A stretch of 64,000 bases of DNA from Allobosea sp. 117 (GCF_000702305.1 NZ_JNLC01000010.1:1-64000), one strand, 5' to 3'. Counted from the stretch's first letter, positions 16,939-25,921 are shown. Program-made: numbers and translations. Notes: generated by a model not told the origin, from the letters alone.

Positions 16939-17601
16939 ATGAGCAACACCGAAACCGACGACGACGCGCTGATCGAGGCCGGCCGCCGGCTGTTCGCCGG
17001 CGAGTGGACCTTCGTCGCGGCGGCGCCGACCGTCGACGTGCTGCCGCCGATGCGCGGCATCGAGATCGCGCTCGCCGGCCGCTCCAATGTCGGCAAGTCG
17101 AGCCTCGTCAACGCGCTCACCGGCCGGCGCGCGCTCGCCCGCACCTCGGTGACGCCGGGGCGTACGCAGGAGCTGATCTTCTTCTCGCTCGGCCCCGACC
17201 TCACCCTCGTGGACATGCCCGGCTACGGCTTCGCCAAGGCGCCGAAGGAGAAGGTCGACGCCTGGACCGAGACCATCCACGCGTACTTGCGCGGGCGCGC
17301 CAACCTCGCCCGCGTCTTCGTGCTGATCGATTCCCGCCACGGGCTGAAGCCGATCGACCTCGGCGTGCTCGACGGGCTCGACAAGGCCGCGGTCTCCTAC
17401 GCCATCGTGCTGACCAAGGCCGATCAGCTCAAGAAGCCCGAGCTCGCCGCCCGCATCGCCGAGACCGAGGACGCGCTGAAGCGCCGCCCGGCCGCCTATC
17501 CCCAGGTCTTCCCGACCTCCAGCCGCGACGGCGCTGGCATCGCCGAACTGCGCGCCGGCGTGGTGCGGCTGATGGCCGAGCGCGGCCTGGGCGGACGCTG
17601 A
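16939..17601 (+). CDS. engB: Ribosome biogenesis GTPase EngB (YihA/YsxC)
   Basis: 220 residues. A TrmE-Era-type GTPase needed late in 50S assembly. Motifs: G1 GRSNVGKSS, G2 region TPGRTQ, G3 DMPGYG, G4 TKAD and SSRDGAG near the end. The ATG at 16939 is chosen; the long open frame starting in the cytochrome gene is a shadow. EngB commonly sits close to rnpA-yidC in alphaproteobacteria, so the context supports the call. Confidence 0.95.
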   Translation: MSNTETDDDALIEAGRRLFAGEWTFVAAAPTVDVLPPMRGIEIALAGRSNVGKSSLVNALTGRRALARTSVTPGRTQELIFFSLGPDLTLVDMPGYGFAKAPKEKVDAWTETIHAYLRGRANLARVFVLIDSRHGLKPIDLGVLDGLDKAAVSYAIVLTKADQLKKPELAARIAETEDALKRRPAAYPQVFPTSSRDGAGIAELRAGVVRLMAERGLGGR

Positions 17602-17697
17602 GCACCTCCTTAACATCGTCAGCCGGCACTTGATCGGTGTCATGGCATCGTCGGGCCGCCGGGCGATAGTCCGTGCCCGACAACCAAGGAGACCGCC

Positions 17698-18771
17698 ATG
17701 GCCAAGATGAAAGCCGCGATTTTCGTCGAGAAGGGACGCATCGTGCTCGACGAGAAGCCGATTCCCGAGGTCGGCCCGCTCGACGCGCTGATCCGCATCA
17801 CTACCACCACCATCTGCGGCACCGACGTCCACATCCTCAAGGGCGAATATCCGGTCGAGAAGGGGCTCACCATCGGCCATGAGCCGGTCGGCGTCATCGA
17901 GAAGCTCGGCTCGGCGGTCGCCGGCTATCGCGAGGGCCAGCGCGTCATCGCCGGCGCCATCACGCCGAGCGGGCATTCCTATGCCTGCCTGTGCGGCTGC
18001 GGCTCGCAGGACGGGCCGGGCACCAAGCACGGTTTCAAGGCGATGGGCGGCTGGAAGTTCGGCAACACCATCGACGGCTGCCAGGCCGAATATGTGCTGG
18101 TGCCGGACGCCATCGCCAACCTCTCCCCGGTGCCGGACGAGCTGACCGACGAGGAAGTGCTGATGTGCCCGGACATCATGTCGACGGGCTTCTCCGGCGC
18201 CGAGAGCGGCGAGGTGAAGATCGGCGACCACGTGGCGGTGTTCGCGCTCGGCCCGATCGGCCTGTGCGCGGTGGCCGGCGCCAAGCTGAAGGGCGCCACC
18301 CGCATCATCGGCGTCGACACCGTGCCGGCGCGGCTGGAGATCGCCAGGAAGCTCGGCTGCTCCGACGTGGTGGACTTCCGGCAGGGCGATGTCTACGAGC
18401 AGATCATGGCGCTGACCGACGGGCGCGGCGTCGACGTCGCCATCGAGGCGCTGGGCACCCAGAACACCTTCGAGACCGCGCTCCGCGTGCTGCGGCCCGG
18501 CGGCACGCTGTCCTCGCTCGGCGTCTATTCGAGCGACCTGAAGATCCCGCTCGGCGCCTTCTCGGCCGGCCTCGGCGACAACAAGATCGTCACCACGCTG
18601 TGCCCGGGCGGCAAGGAGCGCATGCGCCGGCTGATGGACGTCATCGCCTCCGGCCGCGCCGACCTGAAGCCGCTGGTCACGCACCGCTTCAAGCTCGACG
18701 ACATCGAGGCCGCCTACGACCTGTTCTCGCACCAGCGCGACGGCGTCCTGAAGGTAGCGATCACACCGTAA
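17698..18771 (+). CDS. Zinc-dependent secondary alcohol dehydrogenase
   Basis: 357 residues, medium-chain dehydrogenase family. The zinc ligands follow the Cys/His/Asp pattern of the isopropanol and secondary alcohol dehydrogenases (Cys40 in TTICGTDVH, His61-Glu62 in GHEPVG, Asp in MCPDIMSTG). The cofactor-binding Rossmann fold holds FALGPIGLCAVAGAK, and the residue after the following strand (GVDTVPAR) is Asp, which favours NAD over NADP. A Cys-rich insert (CLCGCG) replaces the usual structural-zinc lobe. A clear AAGGAG ribosome site precedes the ATG. It stands alone, so its substrate cannot be read from context. Confidence 0.85.
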   Translation: MAKMKAAIFVEKGRIVLDEKPIPEVGPLDALIRITTTTICGTDVHILKGEYPVEKGLTIGHEPVGVIEKLGSAVAGYREGQRVIAGAITPSGHSYACLCGCGSQDGPGTKHGFKAMGGWKFGNTIDGCQAEYVLVPDAIANLSPVPDELTDEEVLMCPDIMSTGFSGAESGEVKIGDHVAVFALGPIGLCAVAGAKLKGATRIIGVDTVPARLEIARKLGCSDVVDFRQGDVYEQIMALTDGRGVDVAIEALGTQNTFETALRVLRPGGTLSSLGVYSSDLKIPLGAFSAGLGDNKIVTTLCPGGKERMRRLMDVIASGRADLKPLVTHRFKLDDIEAAYDLFSHQRDGVLKVAITP

Positions 18772-18791
18772 CGGGAGCGGGCCGCGGACAT

Positions 18792-18878
18792 CGTCATGCC
18801 CGGCCTTGAGCCGGGCATCCACGTCCGCTTCGTGCCGACCGAAAGACACGGATGGCCGGGACAAGCCCGGCCATGACG
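18792..18878. repeat. Paired GC-rich palindromes (REP-like)
   Basis: Two 9-base stems, ATGCCCGGC...GCCGGGCAT (18796-18818) and ATGGCCGGG...CCCGGCCAT (18852-18874), each with a 5-base loop, bounded by CGTCATG and CATGACG. Related elements occur near 30.4, 35.3, 52.2 and 61.6 kb. Located between convergent genes, it may also stop transcription from both sides. Confidence 0.7.
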
Positions 18879-18909
18879 TTTTCCGATGTGAATGGCTCGG
18901 CCGTCGGCC

Positions 18910-19374
18910 TCACGCCGCGTCGGAGGCGGGCGTGCCGGTGAGGATGGTGTGGAGGACCGCCGGGTCGCGCGTGCTGCGCAGCTTGGCGGCGACGCCCGGA
19001 TCGCGCAGCAGGCGGGCGATGCGGGCCAGCGCCTTCAAATGATCGGCGCCAGCCGCCTCCGGCGCCAGCAGCAGGAAGACGAGGTCCACCGGCTCGCCGT
19101 CCAGCGCCTCGAAGTCGATCGGCTTGTCGAGGCGGGCGAACATGCCGAACAGCCGGTCCATCTTCGGCAGCTTGCCGTGCGGGATGGCGATGCCGTTGCC
19201 CACCCCGGTGGAGCCGAGACGCTCGCGCTGGTTCAGCGTCTCGAAGATCTCCCGCTCGTCCCGCTTGGTGAGCTCGGCGGCCCGCGCCGCCAATTCCTGG
19301 AGTGCCTGTTTCTTGCTGGTCGCCCGGAGGGCCGGGACGATGGCGGGCAGCGTCAATATGTCGTTCAGCGGCAT
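18910..19374 (-). CDS. ptsN: PTS IIA-like nitrogen regulatory protein PtsN (EIIANtr)
   Basis: 154 residues. The phosphorylatable His66 is in GIAIPHGKLP, and GVGNGIAI and FLLLAPEAAGADHLKALA are the family segments. EIIANtr is phosphorylated by the PtsP-NPr chain and regulates potassium, PHB and nitrogen responses. The start at 19374 (MPLNDIL) is the standard one. It is the last gene of the conserved rpoN neighbourhood, 79 bases after hpf. Confidence 0.95.
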   Translation of the reverse strand: MPLNDILTLPAIVPALRATSKKQALQELAARAAELTKRDEREIFETLNQRERLGSTGVGNGIAIPHGKLPKMDRLFGMFARLDKPIDFEALDGEPVDLVFLLLAPEAAGADHLKALARIARLLRDPGVAAKLRSTRDPAVLHTILTGTPASDAA

Positions 19375-19453
19375 GGGCGAAGTCCGGATGGGGCGGCGCG
19401 GCACACATGTCGGAGCGCCCCGGAGGGGGCGCTCCCGCTCGATTCGATGCGGC

Positions 19454-20050
19454 TCAATGGATGTCGTCCGCGGGCGTGTGCGCCGGGGGGTCGACCCAGC
19501 CCACATGCCCGTCCGGGCGGCGGTAGACGACGTTGATGCGTCCGTGACTGGCGTGTCGGAACACCAGGACGGCAGCGCCCGAGAAGTCGAGCTCGAGCAC
19601 GGCGTCGCTCACGGCGAGGCTGGGCAGGTCGGTGGTCGCCTCGGCCACCACGGTCGGGCACCAGTCATGCGGCACGCCGTCGTCCTCGTCCTCCTCGGGG
19701 AGGGAGAGCACGGTCAGCGCGGCAGTCTCGACCGGCGAGGCGTAGGCCTCGTTGCCGTTGCGGGCGCGGAAGCGGTCCTTGTAGCGGCGCAGCCGCGTCT
19801 CGATTCGCTCCACCGCCGCGTCGGCGCTGCTGTAGGGGTCATGGGCGTTGCCATGCGCCTGCAGGATGGTCCCGCTGTCGAGGTGGAGCGCACAGTCGGA
19901 ACGATATCCGGAGCCTTCGCGGGCGACGGTGACGTGGCCTGACCAGCCGCCGTCGAAATATTTACCCAAGGCATCGGCAATACGGTCGGAAACCCGCTGC
20001 CGCAATGCCTCGCCGACGTCGAGATTCTTGCCCGAAACGCGCAGCGGCAT
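19454..20050 (-). CDS. hpf: Long-form ribosome hibernation promoting factor
   Basis: 198 residues: N-terminal S30AE domain (about 1-105, MPLRVSGKNLDVGEALR) that binds the 30S mRNA channel, an acidic linker, and the C-terminal dimerisation domain (SDAVLELDFSGAAVLVFRHAS, GRINVVYRRPDGHVGWV). Long HPF alone can make 100S ribosome dimers. It is placed between rpoN and ptsN, as usual in this group. The start is the ATG giving MPLRVSGKN. Confidence 0.95.
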   Translation of the reverse strand: MPLRVSGKNLDVGEALRQRVSDRIADALGKYFDGGWSGHVTVAREGSGYRSDCALHLDSGTILQAHGNAHDPYSSADAAVERIETRLRRYKDRFRARNGNEAYASPVETAALTVLSLPEEDEDDGVPHDWCPTVVAEATTDLPSLAVSDAVLELDFSGAAVLVFRHASHGRINVVYRRPDGHVGWVDPPAHTPADDIH

Positions 20051-20224
20051 CGTGACTAGTCCCTCATTTCGGCAGAGGCAGCACGCGCGCCGTATTGGCT
20101 TCGCTGTGCCTCGCCAGAACCCCCAACTTGCCCGGCCGACGCCTCTAACAGGTAGGAGCCGCGAGGGAATGTGTCAATCGGATCGCGTGGGGTGGTGCCT
20201 TGTTGCCGCCATTTTCGATGGGGC

Positions 20225-21805
20225 TCAGCCGGCGGTCTGGGCCGCCTGCTTCTCGCGCCGGCGTTGCACCGAGGAGGGAATCCGCATGGCTTCGCGATAC
20301 TTGGCCACGGTGCGGCGGGCGATCTCGATCCCCGCCTCGCGCAGGCGCTGCACCAGCGTGTCGTCGGAGAGCACGTCGTCCGGCGGCTCGGCGTCGATCA
20401 TCTGCTTGATGCGGAAGCGCACCGATTCGGCCGAATGCGCCTCGCCGCCGTCGGAGGAGGAAATCGACGACGAGAAGAAATACTTCATCTCGAAGATGCC
20501 GCGCGGCGTCGCCATGTACTTGTTCGAAGTGACGCGCGAGACGGTTGATTCGTGCATGCCGATGGCATCCGCCACCATGCGCAGGTTCAGCGGGCGCAGA
20601 TGCTGCACGCCGAGCGCCAGGAAGCCGTCCTGCTGGCGGATGATCTCGGTGGCGACCTTGAGGATGGTGCGCGCCCGCTGGTCCAGAGAGCGGGTCAGCC
20701 AGGTGGCGGTCTGCATGCAGTCGGTGAGGAACGCCTTCTCGCGATCGTTGCGCGTGGTCTTGGAGACCCGCGAATAATAGGCTTGGTTGACCAGCACGCG
20801 CGGCAGCGTGTCGGAATTGAGTTCGATCAGCCAACTGCCGTCCTGCGCCGGACGCACGAACACGTCCGGCACCACCGGCTGCACCACGCCCGAGCCGAAG
20901 GCGAGGCCCGGCTTGGGGTTGAGCCGGCGGATCTCGGCGACCATCTCGGCGAGATCCTCGTCGTCGACGCCGCAGACCCGCTTGAGCTGCGCGAAGTCGC
21001 GCCGCGCCAGCAATTCGAGGTGGTCGAGCAGCGCCGCTATGGCCGGGTCGAAGCGGTTGCGCTCCTTGAGCTGCAGCGCGAGGCATTCGGAAAGGTTGCG
21101 CGCGCCGATGCCCGGCGGGTCGAAGCTGTGGATGACCGCCAGCACCCCGGCGATGGTCGCGACCGGCGCGCCGAGCTTCTCGGCGACGCTGTCGAGATCG
21201 GCGGTGAGGTAGCCGGCCTCGTCGATCAGGTCGATCAGGTGGTGGCCGATGAGGCGCTGCACCGGGTCGGAGACGGCGAGCGCGAGCTGCCGTTCGAGGT
21301 GCTCGGCGAGCGTCTCCTCGGCCGAGACGAAGGTTTCGAGGTTGTAGCTCTCGTCGGTCCGCCCGCCGGAGCCCACGCCGGCCCATTCCGAATAGGCGCC
21401 GGCATCCCCGGTCGCCGAGGTCGGCGCCCCCTCGCGCCCGGCATCGTCCGGAAAGACGTTCTCCAGCCCCGTGTCGAGCCGCTCCTCGATGGCGCGGCTC
21501 GATTCCAGCCGCTCCTCCATCCAGTCGGAGGCGCGGGCCTCGCCCTCGGCACCACGGTCGTGGTCGGCGCCGTCCGCCCCGTCCGCATGCCCCTCCGGAT
21601 GGCCGGACTCGCCGGCGCCCTCCGCGCCGTACTCGCCCTCCGGCTCGCTCTGGCGCTCCAGCAGCGGGTTGCGTTCGAGCTCGGCCTCGACATAGGCGAC
21701 CAGATCGAGATTGGAGAGCTGCAGCAGCTTGATGGCCTGCATCAACTGCGGCGTCATCACCAGCGCTTGCGTCTGGCGGAATTCGAGGCGCGGGCTCAGC
21801 GACAT
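20225..21805 (-). CDS. rpoN: RNA polymerase sigma-54 factor
   Basis: 526 residues. N-terminal region I (SLSPRLEFRQTQALVMTPQLMQAI) for activator response, an acidic region II rich in Glu/Gly/Ala (about 55-125), the core-binding region and the C-terminal DNA-binding part with MHESTVSRVTSNKYM and the RpoN box ARRTVAKYRE. It recognises -24/-12 promoters with activator ATPases, governing nitrogen and other genes. Its neighbours lptB (46 bases upstream), hpf and ptsN are conserved partners. Confidence 0.97.
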   Translation of the reverse strand: MSLSPRLEFRQTQALVMTPQLMQAIKLLQLSNLDLVAYVEAELERNPLLERQSEPEGEYGAEGAGESGHPEGHADGADGADHDRGAEGEARASDWMEERLESSRAIEERLDTGLENVFPDDAGREGAPTSATGDAGAYSEWAGVGSGGRTDESYNLETFVSAEETLAEHLERQLALAVSDPVQRLIGHHLIDLIDEAGYLTADLDSVAEKLGAPVATIAGVLAVIHSFDPPGIGARNLSECLALQLKERNRFDPAIAALLDHLELLARRDFAQLKRVCGVDDEDLAEMVAEIRRLNPKPGLAFGSGVVQPVVPDVFVRPAQDGSWLIELNSDTLPRVLVNQAYYSRVSKTTRNDREKAFLTDCMQTATWLTRSLDQRARTILKVATEIIRQQDGFLALGVQHLRPLNLRMVADAIGMHESTVSRVTSNKYMATPRGIFEMKYFFSSSISSSDGGEAHSAESVRFRIKQMIDAEPPDDVLSDDTLVQRLREAGIEIARRTVAKYREAMRIPSSVQRRREKQAAQTAG

Positions 21806-21851
21806 GGCGCTGTCTCCGGCATGGCGCCTGCGTGGGGGGCGGGGCTGGGCA

Positions 21852-23012
21852 TCAGAGGCGGAACTCCTCGCCCAGATAGAGCCGCCGCACCTCGGAGCTC
21901 GACACGATCTCGTCCGGCTGGCCCTCCATCAGCACCGTGCCGGAGTGGATGATGTAGGCGCGGTCGATCAGGCCCAGCGTCTCGCGCACATTGTGGTCGG
22001 TGATCAGCACGCCGATGCCGCGCTCGGTGAGGTGGCGCACCAGCGTCTGGATGTCGCCCACCGCGATCGGGTCGATGCCGGCGAAGGGTTCGTCGAGCAG
22101 CATGAAGGTCGGCCGCGTGGCGAGCGCGCGGGCGATCTCGACGCGGCGGCGCTCGCCGCCCGACAGCGCGATGGCCGGCGACTTGCGCACATGGGTGACG
22201 CGGAATTCCTCGAGCAGGCCGTCGAGCTCCTCCTCCCGCTTGCGGCGGTTGGGCTCGACCATCTCCAGCACGGCGCGGATGTTGTTCTCGACCGACAGGC
22301 CGCGGAAGATCGAGGCTTCCTGCGGCAGGTAGCCGACGCCGAGGCGGGCGCGCCGGTACATCGGCAGATGCGTGACGTCGTGGCCGTCGAGCTCGATGCG
22401 GCCGGCATCGGCCTTAACGAGGCCGGTGATCATGTAGAAGATGGTGGTCTTGCCGGCGCCGTTCGGCCCGAGCAGGCCCACCGCCTCCCCGCGCCGCACA
22501 TTGAGGCTGGCGTCGCGCACCACCTGCCGCCCGCCATAGCTCTTGCCGAGGCCGAAGGCGCCGAGCACGCCGGTCCCGCTCGGCATCTCCGCCGTCACAC
22601 CGGAGCCGGAATGGCCGTTGAGGCGCGGTGCCTGGACGCTGGCGGCGCGCGCGTCGGGACGGGTCTCGCCATAGGCGTATTGCGCCCCGGCAGGAGCCGC
22701 ACCCGCCGGGGCGGAGCTTGCGTAATCGCCATAGTCGTAGGGAGCCGCATGAACGGCCGGCGCGCGGTCCGCGCCCTGCCGCTCCCCGGCGCGTGCCGGA
22801 TAGTCGTCGACCAGATATTCGGCGCCGTCGTCGTTCGGAAGAGTGAAATCGGGATCGGGGTAGAGGGCGTAGGGGTCGTCGTCCTGCTCCCCGGCCGGGG
22901 GACGATCCCAGTTCACCCGGCGCCCGCCTGCCGCGTCATAGCCTTGCCCGGCCTGTCCGCCGGGCGGTGGCGCCGAATGGGTCTTGCGGCCGAAAAGCGG
23001 GAAAAGCCTCAC
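21852..23012 (-). CDS. lptB: LPS export ABC ATPase LptB with a long N-terminal extension
   Basis: 386 residues. Residues from about 149 onward form a complete LptB: Walker A GPNGAGKTT (182-190), signature LSGGERRR, Walker B FMLLDEPFAGID and the switch His of LITDHN. It powers LPS extraction through LptFGC and the LptA bridge. Residues 1-148 are unusual: low-complexity, Pro/Ala/Asp/Tyr-rich, with no membrane segment. The GTG at 23012 has GGAGGG five bases upstream and is preferred over the in-frame GTG at 23018, which is too close to it. Most LptB proteins are about 240 residues and lack this part; the ATG at 22588 (MPSGTG, residue 143) could be an alternative start. Confidence 0.9.
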   Translation of the reverse strand: MRLFPLFGRKTHSAPPPGGQAGQGYDAAGGRRVNWDRPPAGEQDDDPYALYPDPDFTLPNDDGAEYLVDDYPARAGERQGADRAPAVHAAPYDYGDYASSAPAGAAPAGAQYAYGETRPDARAASVQAPRLNGHSGSGVTAEMPSGTGVLGAFGLGKSYGGRQVVRDASLNVRRGEAVGLLGPNGAGKTTIFYMITGLVKADAGRIELDGHDVTHLPMYRRARLGVGYLPQEASIFRGLSVENNIRAVLEMVEPNRRKREEELDGLLEEFRVTHVRKSPAIALSGGERRRVEIARALATRPTFMLLDEPFAGIDPIAVGDIQTLVRHLTERGIGVLITDHNVRETLGLIDRAYIIHSGTVLMEGQPDEIVSSSEVRRLYLGEEFRL

Positions 23013-23151
23013 ACGCACCCTCCGTGGTGAAACGCACCACAATAGGGTGATAAACGTTCGCGAAGGCGCTGGCAAATGCCGGATGCAAAATACGGGCCGC
23101 GTACCGCGATGCCGCACCTGCGTCCACCGCCGGTACCAGGCGGAAGGCGGC

Positions 23152-23838
23152 TCAGGGCTTGGGTTTGCCGGGCGCCGCGGGAGCGCCGGGCGCGCCCGGC
23201 TTCTGCTGGTTGACGCTGTTCGGCACGATCAGGCTCTCGATGCGGCCGCCGTCGAAGCGCGAGGTGCCGCTCGTCAGGTCGACGGTCAGCTTCTGGCCGC
23301 GGATGACGTTCGGGCCCTGCGTCAGCACCACCGGCTTGCCGGTCAGCGTGATGGTGTTGGTCTTGGTCTCGAAGATGCCCTGGTCGCCGGTCGCCGTCTG
23401 CTCCTTGGTGGTGACGATGACGCTGCCGTTGATCTCCAGCCGGCGGACCGCCGAGGAATTGATCGGGCTGCCGGCGGCGAGCGCGTCGCCATTGGAGGCG
23501 GCCGGCTTGGCACCGGTTGTCTTGGCGCCGGCGTCGGGAGCCGTCTTGCTGGCCTCCTTGCCCGCCTCCTTGCCATCGTAGAACACCACCAGCTCCTTGC
23601 AGCGCATGGTGGTGTCACCCTGCACCACCACCACATTGCCGGAGAACACCGCCACCTTGTCCTTGTCGCGGACCTCGAGGCTGTTGGCGTTGATCTGGAT
23701 CGGCTGGTCGCGGTTGGTGGCGAAGCCCTGCAGCGCGTTCGGCACGTTCTTCATCTGCGCGGCAGCCGGCGCCACGGCGAACGGCGAGAGCGCGGCCGCG
23801 AGGGTCAGGGCGAGGAGGATACGTGCCGGAGATGTCAT
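23152..23838 (-). CDS. lptA: LPS transport periplasmic protein LptA
   Basis: 228 residues. A Sec signal peptide ends at APAAAQ; the OstA-type beta-jellyroll begins at QPIQINANSLEVRDKDKVAV and continues through GNVVVVQGDTTMRCKEL. LptA chains bridge the periplasm for LPS transport. An insertion of about 40 residues rich in Lys/Ala/Gly (about 90-125) splits the jellyroll, and the C-terminus is a Pro/Ala tail. The ATG at 23838 is chosen because it directly precedes the signal peptide. Lies between lptC and lptB. Confidence 0.92.
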   Translation of the reverse strand: MTSPARILLALTLAAALSPFAVAPAAAQMKNVPNALQGFATNRDQPIQINANSLEVRDKDKVAVFSGNVVVVQGDTTMRCKELVVFYDGKEAGKEASKTAPDAGAKTTGAKPAASNGDALAAGSPINSSAVRRLEINGSVIVTTKEQTATGDQGIFETKTNTITLTGKPVVLTQGPNVIRGQKLTVDLTSGTSRFDGGRIESLIVPNSVNQQKPGAPGAPAAPGKPKP

Positions 23839-23912
23839 GCCGCGCTTTCTTAACGGGGCCGGATGGCGGGTGCAATCCGGCCTGTGCCCCAACGGGAGCT
23901 GTGCCGGGAGAT

Positions 23913-24863
23913 TCAGGGATTCGGACGGGGCGGAGGCAGGGGCGCGGTGGCGGGCAGGCTGATGGAGGCGCCCGCGCGCGGCGGGGCGGTGGGGGCGGCC
24001 GGAGCGGCAATTCCGTCGAGTCGCATCGGCTGGGCGTCGGCGGTGCGCGTGCGGGGCGGCGGCGGCTCGGCGGCGGGCGGCGCGGGAATCGGCATCTCGG
24101 CGCGCGGCGGCTGCGGCTCGGGCGCCTCGGTGCCCTTCGCCTTCTCCGCGTCCTTCTCCTTGTCGGCGTCGGGCTGCGGCATGCGGAAATTGAGCTGCAC
24201 GTGCCCGGTGAGATAGGCGCGCGAATCCTTCTGCGACACTTCGAGCGTGTCCGCGGTGAGCTTGCCGTCGAGATATTCGAGCTGCACCGGCTGGTTCGAG
24301 ACCAGCGTGCCGGCCTTCATGTCGATCTCGGCCTGCTGCAGCGTGCCGCCATAGCCGCCCGAGGTGTCGAACCGCACGCCGTCGCCGAGGTGCAGCTTTT
24401 GCGACTTGGTGTCGTACTGGCCGGCCTGCGCGGTCATCTTCGCCCAGCCATTGTCGGCCATCTCCAGCCGCGCCTTGATCTGCTCGAGATCGATGGTGTT
24501 CGGCCGCGTCACGTCCTGCGAGGCGGCGGTGGCGGAGACGTCGTAGCCGCGATTGTCGGTGGTGAAGCCGGACAGGCGCGGCGCCTCCATCTTGATGCGG
24601 CTGCCGTCGAGCGACACGCGCGAGAGCTCGAAGGGCAGGTTGGCGGCGAGGCGCATGGGGTCGAGATAGGCGACCGCCACCGTGGCGACGCCCGCCACCA
24701 CGACGCCGATCGGCAGGGCCACCTTGAAGAAGCGCACGCGCCAGCTATGGCGCTTGGCCGCGCGGAAGTCGGCCGCCATCGCCGCCGGCTGGCGCGACGA
24801 CACGCGCACGCGGCCGACCACCGCGTCGTCAGGCGGATAAGGAGGTGGAACGTGTCGGTTCAT
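23913..24863 (-). CDS. lptC: LPS export inner-membrane protein LptC with Pro-rich tail
   Basis: 316 residues. One membrane anchor (FFKVALPIGVVVAGVATVAV, about 45-66) and a periplasmic jellyroll (about 70-225) similar to LptA. LptC hands LPS from LptB2FG to LptA. Usual LptC proteins have about 190-220 residues; here about 85 extra residues at the C-terminus are Pro/Ala/Glu-rich, including repeated PPPP-type runs. First gene of lptC-lptA-lptB; upstream is the first copy of the hairpin repeat. Confidence 0.9.
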   Translation of the reverse strand: MNRHVPPPYPPDDAVVGRVRVSSRQPAAMAADFRAAKRHSWRVRFFKVALPIGVVVAGVATVAVAYLDPMRLAANLPFELSRVSLDGSRIKMEAPRLSGFTTDNRGYDVSATAASQDVTRPNTIDLEQIKARLEMADNGWAKMTAQAGQYDTKSQKLHLGDGVRFDTSGGYGGTLQQAEIDMKAGTLVSNQPVQLEYLDGKLTADTLEVSQKDSRAYLTGHVQLNFRMPQPDADKEKDAEKAKGTEAPEPQPPRAEMPIPAPPAAEPPPPRTRTADAQPMRLDGIAAPAAPTAPPRAGASISLPATAPLPPPRPNP

Positions 24864-24891
24864 GATCCCCCGATCGCGCGCCCCGAATTCA

Positions 24892-25000
24892 AGAGCCCTT
24901 TCCGATCAGGTGGAATCACCTGATCGATAAGAAAGTGCTCTATTTCAATACGGAGCATGTTCTCATCGCGAAAGTCTCTCAACTTTCGCGGAACATGCTC
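24892..25000. repeat. Compound hairpin repeat, copy 1
   Basis: About 109 bases with two nested palindromes: CGATCAGGT / ACCTGATCG with a 6-base loop (24903-24926), and GAGCATGTTC + CGCGAAAGT / ACTTTCGCG + GAACATGCTC (24953-25000) with one 4-base bulge. AGAGC at the left end pairs with GCTCT at 24937-24941. A second, nearly identical copy lies at 25810-25921 on the other side of the RNase D gene, in the same orientation. Confidence 0.9.
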
Positions 25001-25143
25001 CAGGATTCCCCAATGCCCCGCAGGCATCGCGACAAGATGGGGCCATCGGCACCCATGCGCAAGCCGGGCTTCTTCCCCATCCCCGGATGCCTCAGGAAAG
25101 CGGCGGATATCCGGCCGCTCCGTGGCGGATCCGGGCGAAGCCC

Positions 25144-25776
25144 TTAGGAATGCGCGAAGATGTCCTCCTCCGGCCAGCCGGCGAGGTCGAGCGCGGCGCG
25201 GGTCGGCAGGAAGTCGAAGCAGGACTGTGCCAGCGCGGTGCGCCCTTCGCGCGCCAGCATGGTGGCGAGCTTGGCCTGCAGCGCGTGCAGATAGAGTACG
25301 TCGGAGGCGGCATATTGCAGTTGCGCCTCGGTCAACTCCTCGGCCGCCCAGTCCGAGCTCTGCTGCTGCTTGGAGATGTCGAGGCCGAGAAGCTCGCGCA
25401 CCAGCTCCTTCAGCCCGTGCCGGTCGGTGTAGGTGCGGGTGAGCCTGGAGGCGATCTTGGTGCACCATACCGGTTTCACCTCGATGCCGAAGGTCTTGCC
25501 CAGCACGGCGACGTCGAAGCGGGCGAAGTGGAACAGCTTGGTGATCGCCGGGTCGACGAGCAGCTTCTCCAGGTTCGGCGCGCTGTAGCGGCCGGCGCCG
25601 GCGGGAATCTGCACGATGTCGGCCGAGCCGTCGCCGGGTGAGAGCTGCACCACGCAGAGCCGGTCGCGGTGCGGGTTGAGCCCGAGGGTCTCGGTGTCGA
25701 TGGCGACCACCGGCGCCCGCTCGGGCGTGTAGAGCGACAGGTCGCTGAGGTCGCCGCGGTGCAGGCGGATGGTCAT
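25144..25776 (-). CDS. rnd: Ribonuclease D-type 3'-5' exonuclease
   Basis: 210 residues, only the DEDDy exonuclease domain; HRDC domains found in full-length RNase D are absent. Exo I is AIDTETLGL, Exo II lies around FHFARFDVAVL and Exo III is QYAASDVLYLH with the Tyr of the DEDDy class. Such short forms are normal in alphaproteobacteria and act in RNA 3'-end trimming. The gene stands alone between two copies of a long hairpin repeat. Confidence 0.9.
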   Translation of the reverse strand: MTIRLHRGDLSDLSLYTPERAPVVAIDTETLGLNPHRDRLCVVQLSPGDGSADIVQIPAGAGRYSAPNLEKLLVDPAITKLFHFARFDVAVLGKTFGIEVKPVWCTKIASRLTRTYTDRHGLKELVRELLGLDISKQQQSSDWAAEELTEAQLQYAASDVLYLHALQAKLATMLAREGRTALAQSCFDFLPTRAALDLAGWPEEDIFAHS

Positions 25777-25809
25777 GTCGGTCGGGCTTTCGTGAAGACC
25801 GCGCTCCCT

Positions 25810-25921
25810 AGAGCCCTTTCCGATCAGGTGGAATCACCTGATCGATAAGAAAGTGCTCTCGCGCAATAGTTTGGAGCATGTTCTCGTCGCGAAAGTCTCT
25901 CAACTTTCGCGGAACATGCTC
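25810..25921. repeat. Compound hairpin repeat, copy 2
   Basis: Second copy of the element at 24892-25000, same orientation, about 112 bases. Differences are confined to the spacer between the two palindromes and one base of the bulge (TCGT instead of TCAT). Stems are fully conserved, as expected if structure rather than sequence is kept. Confidence 0.9.
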
